DNA of 64,000 bases from DATMNR01 sp963702765 (GTDB lineage: Bacteria > Chloroflexota > Ktedonobacteria > Ktedonobacterales > Ktedonobacteraceae). Below, one piece after another: positions 43,170-53,448 of this stretch. The notes beneath the pieces were generated by a model. That model worked only from the letters and a program-made list of their open reading frames with translations, was not told the DNA's origin and did no database searches. The position numbers and the translations under genes are program-made. How positions within the stretch are numbered: the first letter of the stretch is position 1; each line of letters starts with the position of its first letter. The DNA lies in assembly GCA_963702765.1 (NCBI GenBank), contig CAVPEB010000062.1, positions 1-64,000 of the forward strand, written 5' to 3'.

Positions 43170-44496
43170 TCAATCATCTCTATGATTTGCTGATGTCGCA
43201 AATAACCCCATTTGTACTTGTTGTTTAATTGACTCCAAATTAGGATCATCGGGCGTCAATTTGGAAGGCTCGCTGGTAAGAACCGAACTTCCTCCCTCAG
43301 ACTGTTGCAGTAAATGAGCATATGGTGAAATTTGCAATTGTTGTGGAGGGGATGATGATGCCGATGGCCAGGGTGGAGAAACTGCGATTGGACCATTATT
43401 TGTTGGATAAGACGTACTGCCGAATTGGCTGTTTTGCCAGGACATTTGATTATTTTGTGTTGAACCGACTGCGGCAGCGATTTGTTGTGAACGAGCTTTT
43501 TTTCGTCTGATATATAAAACTATAATCAGAATAATTGCTAACGATGGCAAACACACCTGTAATGCTTCCTATGAGCACAATGCTGGTTAATTTGTTGGTA
43601 TTAGAATCATTGCTAGTAGTAGTTCCTGATGATGGTGTTTGCCCTGTATTTTGTGAACCTACAAGCGAAGTTGCGCCACTAGTTGGAGTCAAGATAGCTG
43701 CAGTTGCAACTGCTGTAGGCGATACATGTTTCGTTGGCGTTGGGTCAGATGCAGGAAGAGCGGTTGGTGAAGGGGAAGGAGTAGGGGTGGGAGTGGGAGT
43801 GGGAGCGTTATAGGTGAAATTGGCAGATGAAGTGAGTGCTGGTTGGCCACTGACGGTTGCCACAATTTTGTAGGAGCCGCTTTTAATAGAAGTTGGTATT
43901 AGAAATGTTCTTGAGATAAGGCCACTGCTATTCGAAACTGCCGGTGTAATTGTAAATATTACATTGGCATTTGTAGTCTCCCAGTACAAGTTCACTGTTG
44001 TGCCTGATGGCAAATAATTGGATCCTGCGACCGTTGCCTGTTGTTGACCTGGCTGAGCGGGAAGAGAAATACTTATTTGAGGAGAAGATTCCGTCAACAC
44101 CGTGTATGTATTCGCAATGGCTGTTGTGCTGCCAAAATTGGCACATATTGAATATGTGCCTAACGGTGTTCCATTGGGGAGATGCAACGTGCCACTAAAC
44201 GCGCCACTTTTGAATGTACTTGCCTGAGAGTCTGGAACAGTTGAGCAGAAAGCAGCCATCATGTACCCTAAAGATACCTGCTCACCATCAGGTTCAGGCC
44301 AACCTGAGCCACTTACTGAGATTGTGGCACCTACTGGCCCAGAAGTAGGACTGCTACTCACATTTCCAGTAGCTAAAGCTCGTTCAGCATGTACTCGGGT
44401 GACAAAGTGTGTTGTTGAATAAAACAAGGCTGCAAGACAAAAAACTACACTTGCCGTAACACAGATACTGCTCATAAGTCTTGCACTGTACTTCAT
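43170..44496 (-). pseudogene. Exported surface protein with C-terminal membrane helix, one-base frameshift
   Basis: The frames 43450-44496 and 43170-43556 join into a 441-residue protein if one T is removed from TTT near 43547, restoring a continuous membrane helix (LTSIVLIGSITGVLPSLAII then LIIVLYIRRKKA). An N-terminal signal sequence (about 8-33) is followed by two Ig-like/IPT-type repeats (each with VSGSGWPE- or VAGSNYLPSGT-like turns), then a Pro/Thr/Ser stalk of repeated PT. The helix and a basic stop are followed by a Gln/Ser-rich cytoplasmic tail. It is probably a membrane-anchored surface protein. The cytoplasmic tail may also be shifted again near its end. Confidence 0.7.
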
Positions 44497-44769
44497 TACA
44501 AAATCCTTAGTAATGTGATTTGTAGAAGAAAAGGCAAAAAAGTATCATCACGATTATTTGGAATATTCTTTCCCCCCATAAATCCAGTGTAGATGAAGCG
44601 GGGTTTATACGTCAAGAAGAGAGGTAATATGTACTACCTCCGAAAATCTCTTGAAATTCCGTTTATTGAAATTAGACGTGTGCGGGAATGTATGAAGGCT
44701 GTCGGCTAAAAAACTGACTGTCGCTCAAGTTTGGATCAATTCGATTGAACTGTGTGAAAGAAACAATGT

Positions 44770-46551
44770 ATGCAGACAGATATTTGGTTGACTGAGGAAA
44801 TTACTTACTCCGAACGATGTCCAATTTGTAGTCAACCATTAAAAAATGGATTAACTACCTGTTTCTCTTGTGGTTTCTCAACGGAATCTCCAACAGGTAC
44901 GTCTGTTTGGATTGACCCCGCAGTTTATGAATTTCCGCATACTTCATCACGGAGAAAACCCCATCAGGTTTCTCAAGAAAAAAAATGGCAATCTGCTCGC
45001 GAGTTAACTCAGGCTCGAAGACATCCAAATCCTAATACCCCTATTCCTCAAAGAGCTTCAGCTCAACCTTCAAATGCTACTCCTGGATCGATTGTGAATC
45101 CGCAAAAGAGGCAGAGCGATGTCACTTCTAGCGTTGAAAAGCAGCGAAAAGCGCAGTATAGGGGTACTCCCGAAATAGTATCTCAATCTTCCGTGCTTCA
45201 ACATGTGCAGAAGAACTCATCTGTTTGGGAATATGAAACTCCTGCTTCTCAGACTTCAATTAGTTTGCCGCCTCATGCTTTATCGATATGCGAGGAACCT
45301 ACTAGACCCGAACTTGCTGCTCAAGCAAAAGTGACACAACGTTTGCACAGTATCGACGAAATTACAACTGTTCCTCCACAAAGTAGAGAGACTTCGATTT
45401 CAACCTCCAGGTCTATCATTCCTGTTGATGCTCAACTTGAAATGATCACCATTCATAGACCTGACCAACATAGTACTCAAATTGAGTTATCCCAAGATAT
45501 CTATTCAAGCTCATGGACTTCAGGTAAGGCAACGAGTTCTTCACAAGCACGATTAATCTCTAGCAGAAAAAGGCGCAAGAGTTCTCATCTAGCTGTTTCA
45601 CTTAATCCTATCGATCGTTTGAGGTGGTGGTTACTGCGTCCAGGGCGTATAGAATTTGTCTTATGGCTTGGTGGAACTATTTTATTGGTTGCTGTTACCT
45701 GTGTTCTGTTATTTGTTACTGCTTTTAGCTTTGAGTGGATCACTCCAGGTATTATCAATCCTGCAACAACAAACACATCTGCGGCTTCAACAGGATCAGA
45801 GCAACAGTCGACAACAGTGGCAACATCCAAATTGGTTTTGACACTTATTGATAAAGGGCCAATATTGCCTGGACAATCGATAGATCTTCGTGGCCAGGGC
45901 TTCAGTCCCTTAGGACATATAAGATTTCTATTCGATGGCACACTGCAACTTTTTGATCAAAATGGTCAATCCTTAACTCAGGCAAATGCACATGGAGTAT
46001 TTGTTACAACATTAGTGCTTGATAATAATTTACCCTGGCACTCGGGGCCGCATTTTATTAATGCGCAGGATATTACATCCAGACGGACAGCAAAACTTCC
46101 AATCACCCTATCTCCTGCTCCAATTGGGAAAGGCACTCCAAACACACCTGTTCCCTCATACCCACCTAACGTTACCCCGCCAGTTCAAACTCCCATTCCA
46201 ATAGTCCCAGGTGGTCAGCCAACACCTGTGGGACAAACACCAGTCCCTGTCACGCCTACGCCTCATCCTGTCACGCCTACACCAACAGTAGGAACAACCC
46301 CAATTACAACACCGACTGTAGGGACTACGCCTACGGCTGTTCCTTCAGTAGGAACGACACCAGGGGTGACAACAACAGTAAGTACAGCGACGGGTTCAGG
46401 TTTGGGGAATGCATTAGATAATACAGGAGATGCTTACCTGAGCAAGCAACTGACACATCTTAACCCTTGGGTTTGGTTGATGATAGCCTGCTATTGTCTC
46501 TCAATGACGCTGCTTGGAATTGCTGGCGTTTTGCATAAACGCAATCAATAA
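44770..46551 (+). CDS. Zinc-ribbon protein with membrane helices and Pro/Thr-rich stalk
   Basis: 593 residues, unknown function. The zinc ribbon is at residues 17-37 (CPICSQPL...CFSCG). A long Ser/Gln/Arg-rich disordered region runs to about 280. A membrane helix (about 297-325, FVLWLGGTILLVAVTCVLLFV) leads to an exported beta domain (about 350-460) resembling an IPT/Ig-like fold (SIDLRGQGFSPLG). A Pro/Thr repeat stalk (VGTTP, VTPTP units) and a second helix (about 565-588) end in HKRNQ. It shares the plan of 4264-5142, with an extra C-terminal anchor. A terminator follows 90 bases on. Confidence 0.8.
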   Translation: MQTDIWLTEEITYSERCPICSQPLKNGLTTCFSCGFSTESPTGTSVWIDPAVYEFPHTSSRRKPHQVSQEKKWQSARELTQARRHPNPNTPIPQRASAQPSNATPGSIVNPQKRQSDVTSSVEKQRKAQYRGTPEIVSQSSVLQHVQKNSSVWEYETPASQTSISLPPHALSICEEPTRPELAAQAKVTQRLHSIDEITTVPPQSRETSISTSRSIIPVDAQLEMITIHRPDQHSTQIELSQDIYSSSWTSGKATSSSQARLISSRKRRKSSHLAVSLNPIDRLRWWLLRPGRIEFVLWLGGTILLVAVTCVLLFVTAFSFEWITPGIINPATTNTSAASTGSEQQSTTVATSKLVLTLIDKGPILPGQSIDLRGQGFSPLGHIRFLFDGTLQLFDQNGQSLTQANAHGVFVTTLVLDNNLPWHSGPHFINAQDITSRRTAKLPITLSPAPIGKGTPNTPVPSYPPNVTPPVQTPIPIVPGGQPTPVGQTPVPVTPTPHPVTPTPTVGTTPITTPTVGTTPTAVPSVGTTPGVTTTVSTATGSGLGNALDNTGDAYLSKQLTHLNPWVWLMIACYCLSMTLLGIAGVLHKRNQ

Positions 46552-46640
46552 TGCTAAGTTTTTGTGATTTGCTCTATGAGCTATTTCATGAAAAATAAAG
46601 CGATCTAAATATCAAGCTTTATGCGTTATTATTACTTTTT

Positions 46641-46668
46641 AAGACGACCGCAAGGTCGTCTTTTTATT
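46641..46668 (+). terminator. Strong intrinsic terminator
   Basis: AAGACGACC - GCAA - GGTCGTCTT followed by a T run. It ends the transcript of the zinc-ribbon surface gene. The rest of the 46552-46895 gap has no gene. Confidence 0.9.
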
Positions 46669-46895
46669 GCTTTTGAAGTTGCACCATCAAATTTAATCAA
46701 ATTTTAACCAATAAAATCACAATCATGATACCTTTAGACTCTTTTGCAAATAGTAGGAATACACGATAATTTGCAGCAAGAAACCAGATCATTATTCATT
46801 TTTAATGATGGGTATATAAGGGTTTGAAGTTGTATGCTTGGAAATCGTAGAGTTTAACATCTTGGATTCCAGGGAGGATAGAAAGGACAAATGTA

Positions 46896-48674
46896 ATGTT
46901 AAACGTGAGAAAAATTGCACTGAGTCTACTAGCGTTCTTCATGTTGATAGGTAGCTCCGTTCTAGCATTGACTATGACAGGGTATGGACTACATACAACA
47001 TATGCAAGTTCATCATATTCAGTTACTGCAAGAGATTTCTATATCCCTTCTAGTTCTGATCCATGGGGAACGACATTCGACAGTAGCGGACATGTCTGGT
47101 TGGCAATTCCGGGTTGCGATCCTTCACCGACTTGTGGCTCGAATACCCCACCTGGAAAAATTGCCGAATTTAATCCCTCAAATTCAAGTTGGATGAATAC
47201 CTATCAGTTACCTTCAGGTTATGCTCAACCTCTCTTTTTAGCATTCAATTCACAGGGAAGATTATGGTTTCCTTTGCCAATGGCTAACTCAATAGCTATG
47301 TTTAATCCCAGCAATAACACCTACCAGAAGTGGGCGATTCCAACTGGAAATGCTGGACCATGGGGGGTAGCTGTTGACCATAATGGAAAGGTCTGGTTTA
47401 CAGAGCATTTCACGAACAAAATAGGTAGGTTTGATCCAGTTACTCAGAAATTCATGGAAGTATCTACTCCAGCGTCAAACAGCCAGCCATACGGTATCGT
47501 AGTTGATGCTTCTAACAATGTGTGGTTCACTGAAAATAATTCATCAGTTGCTCTTATCGGTGAATATACATCGGGTGGCAAGTTGCAGGAATTTAAAATT
47601 CGCACCGGGTCGACCAGCGGTTTGACTCCTCATTTGATTTCAGTTGATAAAAACGGGAATATCTGGTGGACTGAGGGATGGGTAGGCATGATAGCTGAGT
47701 TAAAAGTCGCGCAAGCTGTACCAGGTACGAATAAAGGTGTGACGGAATATGAGTACAAAAGACCTTGTGGCAATTGTAGCACCCATACGTCGGGCATTAG
47801 TGTTGATAGTAATGGCCTGGTCTGGTTTGACGATGCAGAACAAGAAATTTTTGGATCTTTTCCTGATAGTGGTTCGGGTTCATTTGCAACGTATAACACA
47901 CCAACTTCAAATGGTCACCCGCACGATGGTTTAAATGTTGATGGGCAGAATCGAATCTGGTTCGATGAAGAGTTCGCCAATAAATTGGCTGAAGCAAATC
48001 AATCGGGTGTTCCAGTGCCTACTCCAACTCCGACACAAAGTGTTCTACCCTCACCGACGAGTACAGGTATATCTTCACCCACCCCAACAGCAACTTCCTC
48101 ACCAGGAACTACATTAGCACAGGATACGTTCCAACGGGCCAGTCAGACGTATTGGGGCAAGGCTTCGGATAGTCAAACCTGGGGGGGAGATGCTAATAAC
48201 TCTAACGTATTTTCTATTTCGGGGAATACAGGAAAAGTAAGCAATGGCAACACGAGCTATAGTGCTGTGCTCGGCCTCGTTGCTACTAATGCTCAGGTTC
48301 TGTTTAGTGGCTCAATTAGTAATCTGAATAATGTCAACTTTGGGGCTGTCTTACGTTGGAAAGATGGCAATGATTGGTACAAGGCTTATATTGATGGCTC
48401 TAATCTAGTAATCCAAAAAAAGATAAATGGCAACACAACTATATTGGGGCAAGTCACATTTCATGCAACGGCTGGAACCTCTTATACAATGCGTTTCAGT
48501 GTGAGTGGTACGACACTCTCTGCTAAAGTCTGGCAAACTAATACATCTGAACCAACCAACTGGATGGTGAATGTAACTGATAGCAGCCTCCAATCGGGAT
48601 ATTGCGGCTTGAGAATGCTTGATCAAAATGGTGCGGTTGAAACCTTTACGAGCTTTACATGTACGTCACAATAA
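46896..48674 (+). CDS. Exported beta-propeller protein (virginiamycin-B-lyase/NHL-like) with C-terminal lectin-like domain
   Basis: 592 residues. The signal peptide (1-36, ISL-type core LLAFFMLIGSSVLAL) is followed by a propeller of repeated blades, each with a DxxGxVWFT-like turn (VDHNGKVWFTEH, VDASNNVWFTENN, VDSNGLVWFDDA, VDGQNRIWFDEE). This repeat pattern is shared by Vgb lyases and NHL proteins; catalytic residues were not checked. A Pro/Thr stalk (about 375-408) leads to a jelly-roll-like domain (about 410-592, FGAVLRWKDGNDWYKAYIDG) typical of carbohydrate-binding/LamG-type modules. It is a likely secreted binding or hydrolytic protein. Confidence 0.85.
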   Translation: MLNVRKIALSLLAFFMLIGSSVLALTMTGYGLHTTYASSSYSVTARDFYIPSSSDPWGTTFDSSGHVWLAIPGCDPSPTCGSNTPPGKIAEFNPSNSSWMNTYQLPSGYAQPLFLAFNSQGRLWFPLPMANSIAMFNPSNNTYQKWAIPTGNAGPWGVAVDHNGKVWFTEHFTNKIGRFDPVTQKFMEVSTPASNSQPYGIVVDASNNVWFTENNSSVALIGEYTSGGKLQEFKIRTGSTSGLTPHLISVDKNGNIWWTEGWVGMIAELKVAQAVPGTNKGVTEYEYKRPCGNCSTHTSGISVDSNGLVWFDDAEQEIFGSFPDSGSGSFATYNTPTSNGHPHDGLNVDGQNRIWFDEEFANKLAEANQSGVPVPTPTPTQSVLPSPTSTGISSPTPTATSSPGTTLAQDTFQRASQTYWGKASDSQTWGGDANNSNVFSISGNTGKVSNGNTSYSAVLGLVATNAQVLFSGSISNLNNVNFGAVLRWKDGNDWYKAYIDGSNLVIQKKINGNTTILGQVTFHATAGTSYTMRFSVSGTTLSAKVWQTNTSEPTNWMVNVTDSSLQSGYCGLRMLDQNGAVETFTSFTCTSQ

Positions 48675-48706
48675 TCAAAGTTTAATACATACAAAATTCT
48701 TTTCTA

Positions 48707-48751
48707 GTGAAAATGAGAGTTATCTCGGTATGAGATGACTCTCATTTTCAC
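48707..48751 (+). terminator. Intrinsic terminator-like hairpin
   Basis: A 20-bp stem with one wobble pair (GTGAAAATGAGAGT... and its complement) and loop GGTAT, beginning 33 bases after the propeller gene stop. T-rich bases lie inside the right arm, but no separate T run follows. Confidence 0.6.
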
Positions 48752-48931
48752 TGCATGAAATTGAAGTACAAGATGGAATTTTTAACTAAAAGTAGCTCAT
48801 CAAAGTATTTTTCTTCTTTCAGGTTTACCACGGATGAATTTAGATCACCTCTGAAAAAAGTACTGTTGAGATGACTTAAAAACTTAATGGTGCTATAACT
48901 GGAACAATGTCTGGAATGTGAAGGAGATTTT

Positions 48932-50218
48932 ATGGTTTCAATTAGTAATAGTAGTGGGCATTTTGATCTTGTTGCAGATGGCTTTTCATTTCCCACTAGT
49001 TTGACTTTTGATAATGAAGGAATTGCATATGTGGCAGAATCAGGTCTACCTTTCGGTGGTGAACCAGCAGGAGGCCGTATCTGGCGACTTGATTCTGATG
49101 GCGATCGTACATGTCTGATTGAGGGGTTGAGGCCACCAGTAAATGGTTTGACTTTTCATCAAGGAAGCCTCTATATATCTGAAGGAGGACATCCTGGGCG
49201 TATTAGCCGTTTGGATTTTGATGGAACGCAAACAGTCATCTTAGATAACTTGCCAGGTCCAGGTAACTACCACACAAATATGGTAGCGTTCGGACCCGAT
49301 GGTAAGCTTTACTTTAGTCAGGGATCCATGACTAATACTGGAGTTGTTGGCCTTGACGCTTATGAGTTGGGGTGGCTACGCCGATTACCTCATGCTCATG
49401 AGATACCAGGCTATGAAATTGTACTCGCTGGAGCTAATTTTGAAACGTCTAATCCACTTGTAGATATACCCAATGCACGTATAAAGACAGGTGCATTTGC
49501 TCCATTTGGCACTCAATCTGAGCCCGGACAACGAATTGCACCAAAGGTTCCTTGTACAGCGGCTGTGATGCGATGTAATCTTGATGGTAGTGACCTGGAG
49601 TTAGTTGCCTGGGGATTGCGTAATGCCTATGGGTTGGGATTTTTACCCAATGGCCGTTTACTTGCTGTTGATCAGGGTGCAGATGATCGAGGAAGTCGCC
49701 CCGTAGGAAACGTGCCAGATTTACTTTTTGAGGTGCGAGAGAATGCCTGGTATGGGTGGCCTGATTATATCAGTGATGATCCCATAACAGATCCAATGTA
49801 TCAGCCAACAAGAGGCGCAAACCCGGAATTTATCCTGGCAAACCACGATGAACTGCCTCCACCCGAAAAAGCATTACTGAGATTCCCAACACATGTCGCT
49901 GCAGTAAAATTTGATGTAGCGCCATCAACACTTCAAAATTGGGCAGGGCAGATCTTTATTGCGTTGTTTGGGGACGAAGCTCCAATGACTGCACCAGCAG
50001 GCCCACAGGTGGGACGCTCGGTTGCTAGAATTGACCCGCGTGATTGGAGTCTGCATCCATTTATCCAGGAGCCGCTTGCACGACCAATTGATGTGCGTTT
50101 CCATCCCACTGACAAGGAAATCTATATGCTGGACTTTGGGAAATTCGAAATGCAGGCTGAGCGAGGGGTTGTTGCAGAAGCTCGGAGTGGGAGACTTTGG
50201 CGTTATAAATTGAGTTAA
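48932..50218 (+). CDS. Soluble PQQ/sugar-dehydrogenase-like beta-propeller protein
   Basis: 428 residues, start ATG 48932 preceded by GAAGGAG. The fold resembles glucose/sorbosone dehydrogenase-type six-bladed propellers: repeated strands ending in D-x-D or G-x-L (LTFDNEGIAYVAESG, VAFGPDGKLYFSQG, LLAVDQGADDRGSRPVG). GLRNAYGLGFLPNG matches the region where soluble aldose dehydrogenases hold PQQ. No signal peptide is visible, unlike most relatives, so it may be cytoplasmic or the N-terminus is unusual. The substrate is not assignable. A long palindrome follows the gene. Confidence 0.8.
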   Translation: MVSISNSSGHFDLVADGFSFPTSLTFDNEGIAYVAESGLPFGGEPAGGRIWRLDSDGDRTCLIEGLRPPVNGLTFHQGSLYISEGGHPGRISRLDFDGTQTVILDNLPGPGNYHTNMVAFGPDGKLYFSQGSMTNTGVVGLDAYELGWLRRLPHAHEIPGYEIVLAGANFETSNPLVDIPNARIKTGAFAPFGTQSEPGQRIAPKVPCTAAVMRCNLDGSDLELVAWGLRNAYGLGFLPNGRLLAVDQGADDRGSRPVGNVPDLLFEVRENAWYGWPDYISDDPITDPMYQPTRGANPEFILANHDELPPPEKALLRFPTHVAAVKFDVAPSTLQNWAGQIFIALFGDEAPMTAPAGPQVGRSVARIDPRDWSLHPFIQEPLARPIDVRFHPTDKEIYMLDFGKFEMQAERGVVAEARSGRLWRYKLS

Positions 50219-50278
50219 TATTCCTGCGGCATTACAGATCAAGGATTTAGTATTAGACGATAGGCTTCATACCAATCC

Positions 50279-50346
50279 GAGTGACATGCTTAGACGAACA
50301 AGCCATCCTGCATGCAGGATGGCTTGTTCGTCTAAGCATGTCACTC
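50279..50346 (+). terminator. 68-bp perfect palindrome, probable terminator
   Basis: Two 34-base arms meet with no loop (centre CCTGCA|TGCAGG) and pair without a single mismatch. A short T run (CTTTTTCG) follows on the plus strand, so it can stop the 48932-50218 transcript. Such length and perfection exceed ordinary terminators. It may also be a hairpin element that has been inserted. Confidence 0.7.
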
Positions 50347-50448
50347 CTTTTTCGTAGACTTGAACATTGCCTCGTGATACAATGCGTTGGATAAAACTTG
50401 GAAGTATGGTATCAGTTTATAGATTTGAAGTTGCAAAGGGAATATTGT

Positions 50449-52086
50449 ATGTCAAGAGGACGTAAAGGACCTCCGCAAGAAGATATTGATGGTATTCTGC
50501 TGACAATGAGTCGTCGTATGGATTTGGATCCGGAAACACTTTCATATTATTTCGACCGCCTGGATGATGAATGGACTAATGGTGCGCGCGATAAAGTATT
50601 ACAACTGCTGCGTACAAATGAAAATGCTTCGCAAACAACTGCAGTGCAAATTCTTTCTGAACTCGCTACTGATTTTGATTTAGAAGAACTGGAAGATTTT
50701 GTAGCTGATCCAACAGTTGGCGATCTGGCTAAACTCACATTGGTTCCAGTATTGAATGAATTGGGATCAGAAATGGCAGATGAGGGAATCCTCGATTATT
50801 TGAATGATCCAGAAGCTGCAATGCAACAAATGCAAATTCGTTTGTTAGAAATGATGGGCCAAAGTGAAATGGGAGTCGAAGCTGTATTGGAGGATGTGTT
50901 CACTATGCCTATGGATCGTCGTCTTGGTTTTATTAACTGGTTAGGAAATAGCCAGGATCCTCGCGCTATGAAATTACTACTACCCTTGCTTGAAAATCAG
51001 TCAAACAAAATTGTTACAGCAACCATTGAGGCACTTGAACAACTAGGACCAGTTGCTGCTGCTCAATCGATACCAGCGTTGAACTATTTGCTTGCTAATA
51101 CATCAAATCGTCAATTAAAACAGCAGGCAAGGGCAACCCTGGGGCGCTTGACAATGTATTTGACTCCTGGTCAGGAAATGGTGCCTGCCGAGCAATCTTT
51201 CCAAGAACAAGATTTACTGTATGAAGCGCGTGTCAGTTTTATTGATGGATCAGGCACTCAAATGGTAATGCTTGCATGGAAGCGTAGTGATGGCTTACTT
51301 AAAGGTGTTCATGTGCTATACCAGGATATCTGGGGAATAAAAGACTGCTATGGGACCGATGAAATGGAAACCGAAAGCTGGTCTGAATTATTGGAAAGCA
51401 TGGAAGAACAGGGATTGGGTAACTATGAAGTCACTCTCGATTACTGTCGCGCTTTGATTGCTGATGCTCACGCTATGAATAAGCGCACCAGGCATAAATT
51501 GCCCGTCGCGTTTGCGATATGGCGACCTTTAATCGAGGGTAACGAGCCGTCGAGTAAAAACGGCTCTGCAACTAAAATCATTCTAGAACCTGCTAATTTA
51601 ACCCCAGATCTCTTGCAATTAGCGAATCGTGGTAATGAATTACTTGATCTTCAAGAATTTGAAACGTGGACATTCGAACCTTTTGCAAGTATCAAACCTT
51701 ATATAAACTCGTACACTGCCGCAAGTGACAAAGTTAATTCTACCAGGGGGCGTAAACGAAAAGTAGAGCTTAAAGCCACACCAGAAACAATTGTAAGTGA
51801 TGTGCTTGAAAAGGTAGTAGATGATAAATGGCGTTTACTCTACGCGTCTCGATTGCGTCGCCAGGGAGCGCTCTTCCAGGTGCTCGGGCGTGAAGAAGAT
51901 GCTCAATTAGTGAGTGCTGTAAGTGCTGCACTCGATCCTGATTCAGGCCTGGCTCCGAAAGAGCAATCTTTTCTGCGGGCTTTTATGCACCGCTCATTGA
52001 GTAACGGCTTGTTACGTATGTTGGCTGCGGCTTTTGAAGGCGGCTCCTTTGGCCCATTCAGTAGCAATGGCGATTTTGACTTTTGA
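50449..52086 (+). CDS. HEAT-repeat protein of unknown function
   Basis: 545 residues from ATG 50449 behind AAAGGGA (a frame to 50398 is possible). The N-terminal 250 residues are helical repeats of about 30-45 residues with HEAT-like spacing (LTLVPVLNELG, LGFINWLGNSQDPRAMKLLLPLL, KIVTATIEALEQLG). The C-terminal part contains a mixed domain with WKRSDGLLKGVHVLYQD and no catalytic motif. No membrane segment. It probably acts as a binding scaffold. The gene follows the 68-bp palindrome and no partner is adjacent. Confidence 0.75.
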   Translation: MSRGRKGPPQEDIDGILLTMSRRMDLDPETLSYYFDRLDDEWTNGARDKVLQLLRTNENASQTTAVQILSELATDFDLEELEDFVADPTVGDLAKLTLVPVLNELGSEMADEGILDYLNDPEAAMQQMQIRLLEMMGQSEMGVEAVLEDVFTMPMDRRLGFINWLGNSQDPRAMKLLLPLLENQSNKIVTATIEALEQLGPVAAAQSIPALNYLLANTSNRQLKQQARATLGRLTMYLTPGQEMVPAEQSFQEQDLLYEARVSFIDGSGTQMVMLAWKRSDGLLKGVHVLYQDIWGIKDCYGTDEMETESWSELLESMEEQGLGNYEVTLDYCRALIADAHAMNKRTRHKLPVAFAIWRPLIEGNEPSSKNGSATKIILEPANLTPDLLQLANRGNELLDLQEFETWTFEPFASIKPYINSYTAASDKVNSTRGRKRKVELKATPETIVSDVLEKVVDDKWRLLYASRLRRQGALFQVLGREEDAQLVSAVSAALDPDSGLAPKEQSFLRAFMHRSLSNGLLRMLAAAFEGGSFGPFSSNGDFDF

Positions 52087-52139
52087 AGCTTTGTAACGTC
52101 TTGATTGCACTTCAGGGCGTCAGTTTCGGATTTCAAAAA

Positions 52140-53423
52140 CTATACGAGAATAGGCACCTGCAAGATTGCCTTTGCTGCATATTCCCCACTATGCATTGCG
52201 CCCTGAATACTGCTGGATTGCGTATATTCGCCGGCTAGATATAAGCTCTTGATTGGGGTGGTGTTAGCTGGCAAATGATCGAAGATACCGGTCTTTTGGC
52301 TGAATTGGGAAAAAGGTATACGATAAGCTGCCAGGAACTTCCATGCACTCATGTCGTACTCGAGAAACCAACAAGCCATTTCTCTTAGACAACGGCGTGC
52401 GACTAATTCATCATCACTTTCAGAAGGATTCAGCACGGTGACGGAGAGTAAATGTTTCCGTGGGGGAGCATAGGTTGGCGCAATGTTTGTTAATAAGACT
52501 GCATTATTGACATATGCGTCATGGTTGGCATTCAAAAGAATTTTACGCTGGGGATAGAGTCTTTGATTGCCCTCGAAGTAGAGACACATACTTGACATCG
52601 CCTCAGTTGGTAAAGGGAGTCCTGTCAACTTTGCTGCTTGGGGACTCTCTGTTGCAACTACAACCTTTTCAGCTTCAATCACTTCCCCGTTTGCCAGGCG
52701 CACCCCATGAGCTTTTCCGTCGCTTATAAGCAGTTCGCTCACTCGTGCATTATATTGAATAGATCCGACGGGTAATGATCCTGCAAGCTGTTCAGGAATA
52801 CGCTGCATTCCCTCAGCAGGTAAGATTGTGTCGCCTGTGGCAAGCATTTTAAAAGTGAACTGGAACATACGGGCGCTTGTCATAAGCGAACGGTCTAAAA
52901 AGATTCCACCATAGAAAGGCCGTACAAAGTTATCGATAAACCCATCGTCAGAAAACCCGAAGCGATGTAAATACTGCTCAGTGGATTCATCCTTGCCCTC
53001 GAGTTGAGATTTGCCTGAGAAGATGTCTGCTGTAGAAAAACCCGTTATTTCCTGACGAAGGCGGAGTAAGCGAAGCTTATCGGTGATTGAGATCAATGGG
53101 TTGCGTAAACTGGTTAGAATGCGCTCTGGTTCCTGTATGGGGTCAGTAATTTCATAGCGTTTACCATTTTTGATAAGTATCGCTCCCGGTTCGAATTTAC
53201 GTGGTTTTAACTCATCGAATGTAAGATGACGTTTCGCCGAGGGATAAGAAGTAAACAAAACCTGGAAGCCTCTATCAAGATGATAACCATCCTTGTGGAT
53301 ATCTGTGCGTACTCTCCCTCCAACCTGATCAGAAGCTTCGAGAACCAGCACGTTCTCACCTGCCCGTACAAGGTCTTGTGCACATGTCAGTCCTGCTAGA
53401 CCTGCACCAATAACGATAATCAT
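52140..53423 (-). CDS. FAD-dependent amine-oxidase/phytoene-desaturase-like oxidoreductase
   Basis: 427 residues. The N-terminal dinucleotide fold (VIGAGLAGLTCAQDLVRAG, residues 3-21) is followed by VLEASDQVGGRVRT, the FAD-binding motif of the amine oxidase superfamily. The C-terminal YLAGEYTQSSSIQGAMHSG block binds the flavin tail and fits protoporphyrinogen-oxidase or desaturase relatives. The substrate region is divergent. It starts 26 bases after the DUF1015 gene stop, so the two may be co-transcribed. The exact substrate is unknown. Confidence 0.9.
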   Translation of the reverse strand: MIIVIGAGLAGLTCAQDLVRAGENVLVLEASDQVGGRVRTDIHKDGYHLDRGFQVLFTSYPSAKRHLTFDELKPRKFEPGAILIKNGKRYEITDPIQEPERILTSLRNPLISITDKLRLLRLRQEITGFSTADIFSGKSQLEGKDESTEQYLHRFGFSDDGFIDNFVRPFYGGIFLDRSLMTSARMFQFTFKMLATGDTILPAEGMQRIPEQLAGSLPVGSIQYNARVSELLISDGKAHGVRLANGEVIEAEKVVVATESPQAAKLTGLPLPTEAMSSMCLYFEGNQRLYPQRKILLNANHDAYVNNAVLLTNIAPTYAPPRKHLLSVTVLNPSESDDELVARRCLREMACWFLEYDMSAWKFLAAYRIPFSQFSQKTGIFDHLPANTTPIKSLYLAGEYTQSSSIQGAMHSGEYAAKAILQVPILV

Positions 53424-53448
53424 CTCTAACCCTCTTAATATAGTGATT

